NCBI RefSeq assembly: GCF_015160875.1
Contig: NZ_CP063374.1
Span: 1-64,000, forward strand
Direction of reading: 5' to 3'
Length of the DNA: 64,000 bases
Source of the DNA: Streptomyces chromofuscus
Lineage (GTDB): Bacteria > Actinomycetota > Actinomycetes > Streptomycetales > Streptomycetaceae
The notes under the pieces are model-generated. The model saw only the letters and a list, made by a program, of their open reading frames with translations, was not told where the DNA came from and did no database searches. Positions 36,520 through 46,500 of the stretch are shown here, piece after piece. Made by a program: the position numbers and the translations under genes. How positions within the stretch are numbered: the first letter of the stretch is position 1; every line of letters begins with the position of its first letter.

Positions 36520-38641
36520 GGTCCGCGTCCCCCCATGGGTCCGCCGCCCACGGTTCAGATCCCCAGGAACCTGCTGCCCACGCGTCGGCATCGGCAGGCT
36601 GCGCCGGGGCAGTGGGCCAAGCTCCGGCGGACATGGGTACCGGCGAAGCAGCAGGGCTACCCGGGTCGACCGGGGACAGGCCAGGGATGGTCGGCGGAAG
36701 GGCAGGCGGAATGTCTCCCTCCTCTGCTTCTCCCTCTTCGGCGCCGTCTCCGTCCTGGGGTTCTACGGGATGCGGAAAGAGGAAGTCGAACAAGTTCTTG
36801 AGATGGTCGGGGACCTGGACCGGTTCACCGCGTTCGACTGCATCAGCCAGCAGAAAAGCCAGTGCGTCGGCGAAGGCCGCCTTGTCCTTGGCATGCGGGC
36901 CCGCCGGCACGCCTGGGGCGCCCTCCTTGCCCTTACGGGCGCTCTTGAACAGGTTGTGCACCGACTGCGGGGTGATCGGCTCGATGGGTACTGCGCCAAT
37001 GTCGGTCAGCGCGGACTCGATGAGCTGCTCGTTGCCCTGGGTGATGGACGGCTCCAGTGTCGGGTGGCTGATGAAGGCCTGCACCACGGCCGGATCGTGG
37101 TCGGCCACCCAGGTGGGCGGGGTGGGCTGTTCGTCGAAGGGCTTGTCACTGTCGCGCAACACGGCAAGCCGGGTGCAGATCTCCGCACCCTTCGTCGCCA
37201 GGAGCCGCGAAGTCCACGGCCCGACTTTGGTCCCGACGTACATGATGCTGAGTGCCTCCACGAAGGCCCGCTTCACCGCGTCTGGCCCGGCCCAAGCTCG
37301 GCCGAAGTCGCGGAGGATGGCGGCTTCGGTCACGCCTTCGACCACCACGAGCCGCTCGGCGAACAGTGCGGCCGAGCGGCTGGCGTCCATGTGCAGGCGG
37401 GCCATGCGCAGCGTCTTGTCGCGCTCGGTCATCGGGATCGTGGCGATCGGTCGGCAGACGCGCTGGCCGTCCGGCGTGCGCCGCAGCACCACCAGTTGTT
37501 CGGGATCGCAGGAGGTGATGATGTCGGTGGCGTGGCTGGAGAGCACGATCTGCAATTCCGGACGCTCGCGCACGGTCTTGCGCAGGTAGCGCACGAGGGC
37601 GTGCTGCAGTTGGGGGTGAAGGTGGGCTTCGGGCTCCTCGATGACCACGGTGGCGTGGAACGGAGTGCGGGGAAAGAAGGAGTCCGCCTCGGATTCTGCT
37701 TCCGCCGCAGCCTGCACGCGGCGCTCCCTCGCCAACTGCTCCTCGTCCGCTTGCGTCAGTTCCCCGGGTTCGTCGCTGGCCTCAGACGCCTCTCCTGCAG
37801 CTGCGGCGCGTGCGGCGGAGTCGGGTATCGCGGCCAGCGTGACGGCCATGTGGAGCAGGTTGACGTAGCCCAAGCCCGAGACCTCCAGCGGACGGGCCGA
37901 GGTACGACCTTCGACGACAGCCAGCATCAGTTCCAGGACACGCGCGAGGTAGGAGTCGTCTATCACCTGTCCCCGCACGTAGGGCCACTGGCGCTGCACG
38001 CCCGAAGTGAGAGAGGCGAGATGGGTGCTGATTCGTTCCTCAACGGCTTCGATAAGCCCGTCCTTGGCGAGGTTTTCCAGAAGCCGGGATGCCTTCACCC
38101 GCAGCGGCACCAGGCTGCGACTGCCATCAAGACGTTCCTGCTGGGCGCGCAGCAGCTCGATGAGGATCCGGGTCTCACGGCGGGCCAGCTCATCCAGAGG
38201 GTGGCGCCAGGCCGGCAGGTAGATGAACTTGAACGGGTCCGTCCCCAGACCCGGTTGCTGTATTCGGTACCGGTCGACCTGAGCGCGGACCGTGCCCAAG
38301 TTACGTTGGAATCCGCTGAACCATTGCTGCGCGACGTCGCCGGCGGATCGGTGCACAGAGCCCTGGATCTGCTGTCCCAGAGGTCCTTCGGCATCCGCGG
38401 CATGCTCCAGGCTGTACTGCACCTCGACGCCCAATGCATCTCCTGTGCCGAGAACGGCAGCGCTCTGCCTGGGCAGCAGCGGGAAGCGGCTGGTGTGCGC
38501 CAGGTACAGGGAGTCGGTGATCGTGGTCTTGCCAGCTCCGTTCGCCCCGATCAGAACGCTGAAGCGTCCCGGCAGCTGGCACTCGATCTCCCCCTCAGCG
38601 CTAGCTCTCAGCCCGGATACCTTGACGCGGCTCAAATACAA
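36506..38641 (-). CDS. gajA: Gabija-type OLD-family nuclease GajA
   Basis: The N-terminal part is an ABC-type ATPase (Walker A GANGAGKT about 32-39; [15 protein letters not shown]alker B with an acidic insert just before; [11 protein letters not shown]-loop). A TOPRIM nuclease domain follows ([15 protein letters not shown] with the metal-binding Glu, later VLRDSDKP). That pairing is the class 2 OLD arrangement of GajA. At 711 residues it is longer than the well-known GajA (near 580), because of an acidic Ala/Glu insert and a Pro/Ala/Trp tail of about 80 residues. The TTG at 38641 sits 4 nt after a GGGGG box; an ATG at 38731 is an alternative. Expected role: nucleotide-regulated DNA cleavage in anti-phage defence. 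Confidence 0.8.
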   Translation of the reverse strand: MYLSRVKVSGLRASAEGEIECQLPGRFSVLIGANGAGKTTITDSLYLAHTSRFPLLPRQSAAVLGTGDALGVEVQYSLEHAADAEGPLGQQIQGSVHRSAGDVAQQWFSGFQRNLGTVRAQVDRYRIQQPGLGTDPFKFIYLPAWRHPLDELARRETRILIELLRAQQERLDGSRSLVPLRVKASRLLENLAKDGLIEAVEERISTHLASLTSGVQRQWPYVRGQVIDDSYLARVLELMLAVVEGRTSARPLEVSGLGYVNLLHMAVTLAAIPDSAARAAAAGEASEASDEPGELTQADEEQLARERRVQAAAEAESEADSFFPRTPFHATVVIEEPEAHLHPQLQHALVRYLRKTVRERPELQIVLSSHATDIITSCDPEQLVVLRRTPDGQRVCRPIATIPMTERDKTLRMARLHMDASRSAALFAERLVVVEGVTEAAILRDFGRAWAGPDAVKRAFVEALSIMYVGTKVGPWTSRLLATKGAEICTRLAVLRDSDKPFDEQPTPPTWVADHDPAVVQAFISHPTLEPSITQGNEQLIESALTDIGAVPIEPITPQSVHNLFKSARKGKEGAPGVPAGPHAKDKAAFADALAFLLADAVERGEPVQVPDHLKNLFDFLFPHPVEPQDGDGAEEGEAEEGDIPPALPPTIPGLSPVDPGSPAASPVPMSAGAWPTAPAQPADADAWAAGSWGSEPWAADPWGDADRDPS

Positions 38642-38955
38642 CGGACCCCCTAACAACCCTGATAGCGCACAACGACCTCCATCATCACTGCTGGCACGGA
38701 CACCTCTCACCCAAAACACGACCCGCCCCATCAAGTAGCAGCTCACTGGAAGTGCATGACGCTCGATCAACCTGCGCACAGCCACGTACACACAGGTCAG
38801 ACAGACACCACCCCGCCCAGCCCCACTCCGGGCACCCCCAAGCACCAGGAACATCACCCAGAAGAACTGAGAAACCCCAGCTCACAGCCACACCGACAAC
38901 TCACAAAAACTGGGCGACGACAGTAGGTGGCCGCGGTCACGAGGCGTCTCCGTCT
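38642..38955. other. Intergenic region with the probable gajA promoter and one end of the Mu-like transposon
   Basis: There is no gene-like frame. The middle is rich in CACA and ACAC words and unusually A/C-rich on the plus strand. The words CGACGACAGTAGG near 38915 lie where an end of the downstream transposon would be expected. Promoter boxes for gajA are not clear. Confidence 0.35.
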
Positions 38956-40725
38956 TCAGCAAGGTCTGCGGCCGGCGCAGGCGGGCAGTCGGGGGCAGGC
39001 TCTGACGGGGCGGGAACAGGCCCGACCGGGCGTGGTCCGGGTGGCCAGGGAGGGCGGGGTGCGCCAGTCGGCCGGTGGCGCGGCGGGCGGGATGAGGTCC
39101 GGCAGCGCCAGCTTCGAGGCGTCGGTGTGCTCGACGGCGGCCAGTTCGTCCCCGGCTTGAGCGGAGGTGAGGGCTCCCAGTCTCTGGGCCGGCCCGGCCG
39201 TGGTGGCCGGGGCGAAGCGCTGTCGGCGCAGCGTCTCGGCGGCTTTTACCTCGGCGCGCAGACGTCGGGCACGTTCCGCACGGGCTATGCGTAGGGCTTT
39301 GAGTTGTTCGGGGGTGGCCGCGTCCGCGAGGTGCGCGGGCCCGAGGTACTTGCCGCTCGCGTCACAGATGTCGATCTCGTGATCGTGGTGCGGCATATAG
39401 CGCACGGTGACGGTACGGCCGGCCTGGCCGGTCATCCAGGGGGCGATGTAGGTGCGCCCGCGCCACCGCACGCCGTGGCTGGTCAGCTTTCGCGGGCGGC
39501 CGTCGTCCTCGAGGGTGAACGTCCACAGGTCGGCGGCGGGGACGTCCGTGAGGGGAGTCGGATCGGCCTGCCATGCCTCAAGCGGCGTGCGGCCGGACAG
39601 CGCCTTGGGACGGTGCTCGGTGTTCCACCAGTGTGTCCAGGCCAGCACCTCCGCTGTGAAGTCCTGAAACGACATGGCACAGATTTCCGGCGAGTGGCCC
39701 GCGCCTTTGCGTCGCCGGCCGGAGCGGGGCTTGGTGAGGGTGTAGCCGGGCAAAGCGGCGAACAGCATCCGGTCGACGGCCCGGTTGAGGTTTTCCACCG
39801 TGCCCTTGAGATGGGGGCTGTAGGCGGGAAGGTCCTTCACTGTCACGCCCATCGTGCCGAAGGCGGCGGTGACGGTGGTCGACAGGAAGTCCTTGCCCCG
39901 GTCCACCCGCACCTGCTCTGGTGTCCCTCCCGCGGGGCCGTAGGGATCTTCACGCAAAACAGCGGCGCGCAGCGCGGCCAGCACGGAGGCGCGGGAAGGA
40001 ACGCCAGGGGTGATCGCGGTGCCGGTGATGACTTTGGTGGCGGTGTCGATGAACCAGGTCACCCACGGGCGCACCAGGTCGCCGTCGGCATCGACCAGCA
40101 GCGGTGCCTGGACGTGATCGGCCTCCCACACGTGATTGCGCCAGGAGGCCGCCCGTTTACCGAAGACGTCGTGTGCGCGGGCCGCGTCCGGTCCCGTCGC
40201 AAGACCGGCCCGCTCGCCCGCCGTGAGATCACGACGCACCGCGCGCAGGAACGTCGACAGCGACGGCACCGGGTCCAGCAACGGCACCGCGGCCGGCGGG
40301 GCGCCCGCGGGAGAAGCCGCGGAGTCAGACGCCGCCGTCGGCTGACCGTCACGGCCGCCGGTCTCGGCCCGGGCCACCAACTGGCGGTGGACCGCGGAAG
40401 CGTTGCCGTGCCAGTACGCCAGCAGCACCCGGATCTCCCTGGTGATCTCGAACCGGTCACCGCTGCGTTCCCCGGGGCGGATCTCGGCCCGGGGCGACCG
40501 GGAGGCCTCAGCCAGCCACCGCCACACCGTCCGCTCCGACACGCCCAGGCACTCCCCGGCCAGGCGCACATTCTCCCGCGACAGCCGCCGCTCGGCGCGT
40601 AGCGCCAGCAGACGACGCACCGCCGGCGCCCGCAACGCCGTCAGCGACTCTTCCCCCAAAACACCGGCCACATCCTCCGGCGGCGCCATCGGCTGCCCGT
40701 CCACGCCATGCCCCTTCGTTCTCAT
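38956..40725 (-). CDS. Mu-type DDE transposase
   Basis: The 589-residue protein has a helix-turn-helix (VRLAGECLGVSERTVWRWLAEA, about 53-74) and a second DNA-binding stretch up to about residue 180. The integrase core has Asp203 (EADHV), Asp275 (VRVDRGKDFL) and Glu311 (LKGTVENLNR), with D-35-E spacing. A Mu C-terminal barrel follows (about 410-470, GRTYIAPW). The C-terminal 60 residues are Pro/Arg/Cys-rich and may be partly read-through of a lost stop. ATG 40725 is chosen because upstream residues in the same frame (to 40989) overlap the ATPase gene and look spurious. Confidence 0.85.
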   Translation of the reverse strand: MRTKGHGVDGQPMAPPEDVAGVLGEESLTALRAPAVRRLLALRAERRLSRENVRLAGECLGVSERTVWRWLAEASRSPRAEIRPGERSGDRFEITREIRVLLAYWHGNASAVHRQLVARAETGGRDGQPTAASDSAASPAGAPPAAVPLLDPVPSLSTFLRAVRRDLTAGERAGLATGPDAARAHDVFGKRAASWRNHVWEADHVQAPLLVDADGDLVRPWVTWFIDTATKVITGTAITPGVPSRASVLAALRAAVLREDPYGPAGGTPEQVRVDRGKDFLSTTVTAAFGTMGVTVKDLPAYSPHLKGTVENLNRAVDRMLFAALPGYTLTKPRSGRRRKGAGHSPEICAMSFQDFTAEVLAWTHWWNTEHRPKALSGRTPLEAWQADPTPLTDVPAADLWTFTLEDDGRPRKLTSHGVRWRGRTYIAPWMTGQAGRTVTVRYMPHHDHEIDICDASGKYLGPAHLADAATPEQLKALRIARAERARRLRAEVKAAETLRRQRFAPATTAGPAQRLGALTSAQAGDELAAVEHTDASKLALPDLIPPAAPPADWRTPPSLATRTTPGRACSRPVRACPRLPACAGRRPC

Positions 40726-40808
40726 CCGCTTTCCGTGAAGCCCGTCTTCGCTCGCCCCGTCGGAACAGGTGAAGGCCCGTACACGAGCCCTCCGAGCAGC
40801 GCGGACCG

Positions 40809-42149
40809 TCACGGGTAGGGGCCAAGACGCGCGCAGGCCTGCTCGATCAGCTCCCGGTCCACACGCCTTGCGGGGCCGCGCTCGCGGGCCGCGTAGACAT
40901 GCGACGTGATCTTCGCCCACGTGCGGAAATTGCCGCGCGCCATCTGCTCGTCCGCCCGCGCAAGGTCGTCCGGGTCCGCCTGCGCCCATACGGGATGGAA
41001 CAGAGTCAGCGTCTGCGGGACTTGAGACGGCTCAAGTCGGCCGACCTGATGCCAGCTCAGCACGCGCGAGCGCAGCGCCGAAGCACGGGCGAGGGCCCGC
41101 TCGCTTCCCGCCCCACACAGCACCAGCGCCGCCGCACAGCCCGGTGCGTCCCACAACTGCCGCAGATAGTCCAGCAATGGCGGCGTCAGCCGCTGGGCGT
41201 CATCGATAAACAGCACACCCGGCTCGGCCAGTGCCCGCGTCAGAGCCTGGCTGGCCGGCCCGGCCCGGTGCGGCAGTGCCCCCGACGGCAGCCCGAGCGC
41301 TTCACACAGCGAGGCCCGCAGCTGCGGCAGACCGGGCGCCACGCCGGCCACCGCCCGCCACACCGGCACCCGGCCGGGCAGAAGATGCAAAGCCTGCTCG
41401 ACGGCGACCGTCTTCCCCAGGCCCGTGTCCCCGTACACACAGCACATCCCGCGGGCCGCGACCGTATGCCCCACAGCCTCCGCCACAGCGGCCACCTGCC
41501 GTGTGGACACCAGCCGGGCCCCCGGCACATACAACCGCACACCGCCGCCCCGCACCCCCGCATCCGCGGCGCCCTCCGGCACCGGCACATCGGCGGGAGG
41601 CCCATCGACAACAAGCGGACCACCCGCCCCGTCCACGAGTCCCAAATCCGCCAGCGCCCTGTCATACCGGCTTGGCTCCAGCCCCACCCTGGCCCCTGCC
41701 GGACGGGCCACCTCAAGAACCCGGCCCGCCCCCAGATCCCGCTTGATCACCCGGTGCAATGTCGGCAGCGAGGGCACACACTGCGCACCCCATCCCTCCA
41801 ACGCCCCCTCTTCCTGTGCTAGGAGCATCCTGCGCCGCAGCTCCGCGACGTTCCCGCCCGCCTGAGCCAGGACCTCCCACAACGCGTCGCTCAGCGAAAA
41901 CCCGTCCTGCCGCGGCCGCGCCTCGACATGGCCCCGGCGTCCATCGGCCAGCCAACGCCACACCGTCCGCTCCGACACACCCGCCCACTCCGCCGCGATC
42001 CGCACATGCAGCGCCGACAGCGTCCCCTCCCCATCCACCGCAAGAAGCCGCCGTACCACCACACCCCGCGCCAACGGCACACCCCCAGCCGGCACAACCC
42101 CAGCCGGCCCCGCCCCGGGCTCACCCGCCGAACCCCCCTGAACCGTCAT
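40809..42149 (-). CDS. MuB/TnsC-like AAA ATPase with a transposase-like N-terminal region
   Basis: Residues about 230-430 form an AAA ATPase: Walker A GDTGLGKT (240-247), Walker B VLFIDDAQRL (about 313-321) and a sensor LVLCGAGS. The first about 150 residues are unexpected for a MuB-type ATPase. They match the N-terminal region of the neighbouring transposase in order: VRRLLA, a VSERTVWRWLADG helix-turn-helix, a GGNVAELRRRM helix and VPSLPTLHRVIKRDL. So the ATPase seems to carry its own copy of the end-binding or enhancer-binding part of the transposase. It is 83 nt upstream of that gene and probably in the same operon. Confidence 0.82.
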   Translation of the reverse strand: MTVQGGSAGEPGAGPAGVVPAGGVPLARGVVVRRLLAVDGEGTLSALHVRIAAEWAGVSERTVWRWLADGRRGHVEARPRQDGFSLSDALWEVLAQAGGNVAELRRRMLLAQEEGALEGWGAQCVPSLPTLHRVIKRDLGAGRVLEVARPAGARVGLEPSRYDRALADLGLVDGAGGPLVVDGPPADVPVPEGAADAGVRGGGVRLYVPGARLVSTRQVAAVAEAVGHTVAARGMCCVYGDTGLGKTVAVEQALHLLPGRVPVWRAVAGVAPGLPQLRASLCEALGLPSGALPHRAGPASQALTRALAEPGVLFIDDAQRLTPPLLDYLRQLWDAPGCAAALVLCGAGSERALARASALRSRVLSWHQVGRLEPSQVPQTLTLFHPVWAQADPDDLARADEQMARGNFRTWAKITSHVYAARERGPARRVDRELIEQACARLGPYP

Positions 42150-42200
42150 ACGGCCCAGCCCACCCGACCCCGCCAGCCCCTCCCACAGGAACAGCGAAAC

Positions 42201-42265
42201 CCATGACAGCCAGCAACCAACCTGCTAGCCACACCACAACAGCCGCTTGGTCACCCCATGACAGC
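42201..42265. repeat. Direct repeat CCATGACAGC, two copies 55 bp apart
   Basis: The decamer CCATGACAGC occurs at 42201-42210 and 42256-42265, followed in both by CA/AC-rich sequence, upstream of the Mu-like operon. It could be transposase-binding sites of the transposon end. Two short copies are weak evidence. Confidence 0.35.
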
Positions 42266-42349
42266 GACCACAACCCCGTCCTGGACCCATTACCAGGACA
42301 CCCACATCACGAGCCCGCTGACGCCCACCCGCTGCCACCCCACCGCCCA

Positions 42350-42958
42350 CTCACACCCGTCGTGGGGTGCCAGTACGCGCGGTGGAATACACCATCGCCG
42401 GCCACGAGGGCGTCTACCGGCTCATCACCACGATCCTCGACCCGGACAAGGCCCCGGCTGCGGAACTGGCCGCCCTCTACGCCCAGCGGTGGGAGTTCGA
42501 GTCCACCCTCGACGAAATCAAGACCCACCTTGGCGGGCCACACCTGGTACTGCGTTCACAACACCCCGAGGGAGCCGAGCGGGAACTCTATGGCTTCCTG
42601 CTCGTCCACCACGCCATTCGGCACCTGATGCACCAGGCCGCACGACAAGGCGACCAGGACCCCGACCGGATCTCCTTCACCCGCTCACTGCGCGTCGTGC
42701 GCCGCCAGGTCACCGACCAGGCGGCGTTTTCCCCCCGGCAGACTCGCCCGCGCCATCAAAGCACCCCACACTGAGCTCCTCGAGCGTCTCCTGCCTCCCC
42801 GACGGCGCCGGGTCAACCCGCGTGTCATTAAACGAAAAGTCGCCAGCTGGCCCCTCAAACGCGCCGCCCACCGGGCTGCCGACCGCCCAACCACCGCGGC
42901 CATCACCCTCGTTGGCGCCACCAAATCCAAACGGGTCAAACGCACCCCAAAGCACTAA
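42350..42958 (+). pseudogene. IS4-family transposase remnant, frameshifted
   Basis: From 42367 a frame encodes the C-terminal half of an IS4-family DDE transposase (PVRAVEYTIAGHEGVYRLIT, LYAQRWEFESTLDEIKTH with the catalytic Glu of the YREK-like region, and FTRSLRVVRRQV). At a run of four T and six C (about 42727-42736) the reading frame shifts, and the remaining C terminus continues in another frame to a TAA at 42956-42958 (RRRRVNPRVIKRKV, KSKRVKRTPKH). The N-terminal half with the first catalytic Asp residues is missing. It is a dead fragment between the transposon and the toxin locus. Confidence 0.78.
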
Positions 42959-42974
42959 GTTACCGGTATTGAGG

Positions 42975-43454
42975 TTAGTCCTGCAAAAAATCCGCGTCTT
43001 CAAAGTCCCCGATGGCGATGCCCCATCGAATCTCGTACCAGAAACTGTCGACACCGTTTGACAGGGGATCAATCTCATGCACTTTTTGCTCAAATTCAAT
43101 CGCCACGTCTTCATCCTCCCTTTCCTCGCCTCGGCTGTAAGCCTCCTGCAGGACGACGAGGAGGGTTTCGACGCAACGATTGAATGCATCAAGTGATGCG
43201 TTGACTGGATGCTTATTAATGCGCCCCCCATGCTCCTCCCATACCACACCAGAAATAGGATCTAGGAGCAGTTTCCCGGCGCCTCCGACATTGCCGATGT
43301 GAATCATATCCCGGCCATCTACGCTCACCGATTCAACCACTTCGACGGGTCGAAATACTCCCCACACCTCCTCACCAGGGAGCGTCAGCGCTAGCCCTTC
43401 AAAGGCCGGTCCAGCACATGTCACTCCAACGAATTCTACAATTCCTTCTGTCAA
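42975..43454 (-). CDS. SUKH-like immunity protein for the RHS toxin
   Basis: The 159-residue protein has features I associate with SUKH-superfamily immunity proteins: a TEGIVEFVGVTC start, DGRDMIHIGNVGGAGKLLLD and a closing HPVNASLDAFNRCVETLL. It lies 87 bp downstream of the toxin C terminus and on the same strand, the fixed position for the immunity gene of a polymorphic toxin. The start is a TTG at 43454 behind GAGGGGG; a longer TTG start at 43505 lacks such a box. GC content is clearly lower than in the surroundings, as it is in the toxin tip. Confidence 0.75.
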   Translation of the reverse strand: MTEGIVEFVGVTCAGPAFEGLALTLPGEEVWGVFRPVEVVESVSVDGRDMIHIGNVGGAGKLLLDPISGVVWEEHGGRINKHPVNASLDAFNRCVETLLVVLQEAYSRGEEREDEDVAIEFEQKVHEIDPLSNGVDSFWYEIRWGIAIGDFEDADFLQD

Positions 43455-43541
43455 CTTAACCCCCTCGAGACGGTTGGGGCGAACAGTATACCCTGCCCGC
43501 CCCAAACCTAGATGGTGCTAGATCTCACGGATGGTGCGACA

Positions 43542-46500
43542 TCAAGGCGAATCGAAGAGGTCTTTGATGAGCCTTTTCAGTTCGCGATTCGACGCTGCCC
43601 TGATGGCGTCCTGTTCGGCCTTAGTCGCACCGTTCCACGGCACGGTGTACGTAACGTTCATATCTTTCGTTAGGTCGAGGCACTTAGCTTTGCAAGGTTC
43701 GCGCTCCGAGTACATGTCTACGATCTTTCGACCTTTAGCCTGATTGTAGATGATGTCTTCTTCGGCGTGGATCTGCCCCGACCGTCCGATCACGATTGTT
43801 CCGTCATCCAGTCGCGCTGCGGCGTAGTTGCCCACCTTGTCCTTATTTATGAGTCGCGTGAGTTGGACACTCCGACTCAAGTCAGTGCTGCCGTAGCCGA
43901 CCTGGCCAGTTGTTGGCTGCCCGGTACTCGCTTCGTCTGCTTCACGAAACGCCTGACCGAGTTTATCGGATCCGGATTTCGCCCATGAATAGCCAACAGC
44001 GGCTCCAGCTACACCTACTGCTATTTGTGGAGCTCCGGCCACACAGAGGATTCCGGTCCCGCATTCAATCGCCCCAGCGCCTGCGAGGGATAGGCTGAGA
44101 CCTCCGAACGCCGACCCGCCAATCGTTTGGAATACGCCAGACCAAAAGTCGGGGTTGCCTAGCAAACTAGACAGGAAATTGCCTGAATTCGTACTCGAAT
44201 CCTCGGGACCAGAGAGCGGTCTGCAAATTTCGGCAGGACCAGTTCCGGTGCAGGAATAGTATGGTCCGCTACTGGCTGCAGCGGTTCCAGATTTCCCGCT
44301 ATTTCCGCCTCCGCCGCCTCCGCCGCCGTTGATTCTGTCGGGCTGGCCACTCCGGCCTCCACTTGGGTTTGTGGGGCACGGCGTGCTATCGCCGTAGCCG
44401 TTACAGGCGAGTCCCATGCCGGTGGGGTCGCTGTGTGTGAGGGGGTTCTGGACGGCGTAGCTGTAGCCGTTGAGGGTTTGGTGCTTGTTGAGTTCCAGAA
44501 GTGGGTCGACGCTGGTGAACTGGCCGGTGACCGGGTCGTACTCGCGGGCGCCGATGTGCGTGAGCCCGGTCGACTCGTCGGCAGGCGCGCCGAGGAACGT
44601 CTTGTCGTCCGGCCAACTAGTGGCCTTTGATCCCCGGGTGTTGCCGAATGGCGACGTGTATCGCTTGGTGACCGCGTAGGTGCCTGCTTCCAGGGCGATG
44701 CTGGACGTGCCGTGATGGTCGCTGGCGAGGAAGCTCAGTTTCGTGCCCGCAACTCCGCTGGTCGCGGTTCGCACGGCGATGGTCTGGCCGTTTGCGGTGT
44801 AGTAGCGGGTGCCGCTGAGTGTCTTAGTGGTGCCCTTGGTCGTGAGGCGTACTTCATTGCCGCCTCCGAGGTAGAGGATGGCGTCGCCATCACCTTTGGC
44901 GCGGCGGATGAGTAGTTCGCCGTCCGCGTCGTAGAGGTAGCCGGTCTCCTTCGCGCCTTCGGTGAGAGTGCTGAGTTTGCCCTCAGTGTTCCAGGCGAGT
45001 GTCTGCTGGCCCGTCGCGCCCGGGCGGGAGGTGGTGTTACCGGCGTTGTCGTAGCGGTAGCTGGCGGTGCGGGCGCCGGTGGTGTTGTCGAGGGTGTGGG
45101 GTTTGTTGTCTGTGGGGTCGTTGTAGGTGTAGGTGGTGGTTTGGTCGCCTGCGGTTGTGTGCTGCGTTTCGGTCTGGCGCTGGCCGGCCTGGGTGTAGGC
45201 GTAGGTCGTCCAGTAGGGGGCTGCGCCGTCGATGTTGGATATCGTGCGGCCGGAGGTTGCGCAGTCCGCCGTTTTGGGGGTCCAGGCTTCGGTGAGGCGG
45301 CGGTGGCCGTCGTAGGTGAAGCACTGGTAGTCGGCCTTCGTGGTGCCGCCTTGGGTGGTGGCGTCGAAGATGGAGGTGACGTTGCCGGCGTCGTCCTGGG
45401 CGTACTTGAGCTCCTGCGCCATGTAGCTGTTGACGTCGTCAGTGACGTAGGCGCGGGTCAGGCGGCGGGTGCCGGGCTCGTATTCCCAGTTGAGGTAGGC
45501 CTTCTTCGCCGTATCCGTAGGGTCGGTGCCGAGCCTGAGCTGTCGCAGGTCACCTTGTGGGGAGAAGGCGGCGCCGTGCAGGTAGCCGGTGGTTCCCGTG
45601 GAGGTGAGCTGCTGTCCGGTGGCGTTGTAGGTGTAAGAGACGATTTCGGACGGGAGGCCGCCGACAGCGGGGGATCCTGTCTGGGCGACTGTGCCGTCGG
45701 GCCGGTACGCGGCGCTCAGGGACAGCGTTGAGGGTACGCCGGCATCACGGAACGCGTCGCCTTCGGGCAGGTCGAGTTGGCTGGCAGTGGCGTTGCCGAG
45801 GTTGTCGTAGGCGGTGATGCGCTTGGTGTAGGCCTTGCCTGTGGTGATCGCGCCGCCGTCGTAGCGGACGCTTTCGTAGGGCTTGCCCTTACCCCGGGTG
45901 GCGGTGTCGAAGGTCCAGGCGGCGAGCTTGTTGGCGTCCGTTTTGTCGGTCTGCCACATGCCTGTCTTGCGGCCGAGCTCGTCGTAGCCGTACAGCAGTT
46001 TCTTGGTGCTGTCGTCGTTGGGGGTGGTGCTGACGGTCTGGTCGAGTTCGTTGTAGTCGGTGGTGGTCTTGCCCTTGTCCGGGTCGGTGGCTTCGACCTG
46101 GCGGCCGAACAGGTCGTAGGTGTACGTCCACTTCGTCTGGTCGGGCCCGGTGATGGTGTCCTGCTGGCCGGCCGGGTGGTAGGTGAAACGGGTGGTGGTG
46201 TAGTCGGTGCCGGTCGGCTGCGGGCCTGCGTATTCGCGGCGCTCGGTCGCCTGGCCGAGGGCGTTGGTGACCACCGCGGTGGCCTGCCCGCCGTTGGGGG
46301 CACTCGTGGAGACCGTGTCGCCGGTGTAGGTGGTGGTGGTTGTCCAGCGGGTGACGCCGAACGTCTTGTTCACTGTTTCGGTGGGCCGGCCGGCGCCGTC
46401 GAAAGTGGTGTCCGTCTGGATCGGGGCCTGTCCGCCGGAGACTTCGACCGGGGTTGAGGTGGGCGGCGATGTGCTGTCGTAGATGTCGCCGTGCTGGCTG

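Larger units (their letters stand above)
38956..42149 (-). mobile_element. Two-gene Mu-like transposon (transposase and ATPase)
   Basis: An AAA ATPase (40809-42149) and a DDE transposase (38956-40725), in that order on the minus strand, form an element distinct from the Tn7-like module: it has no TnsA or TniQ and its proteins are not close to those at 28289-31560. End repeats are not resolved. A pair of direct repeats at 42201 and 42256 may mark the promoter-side end. Coordinates cover the genes only. Confidence 0.65.
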
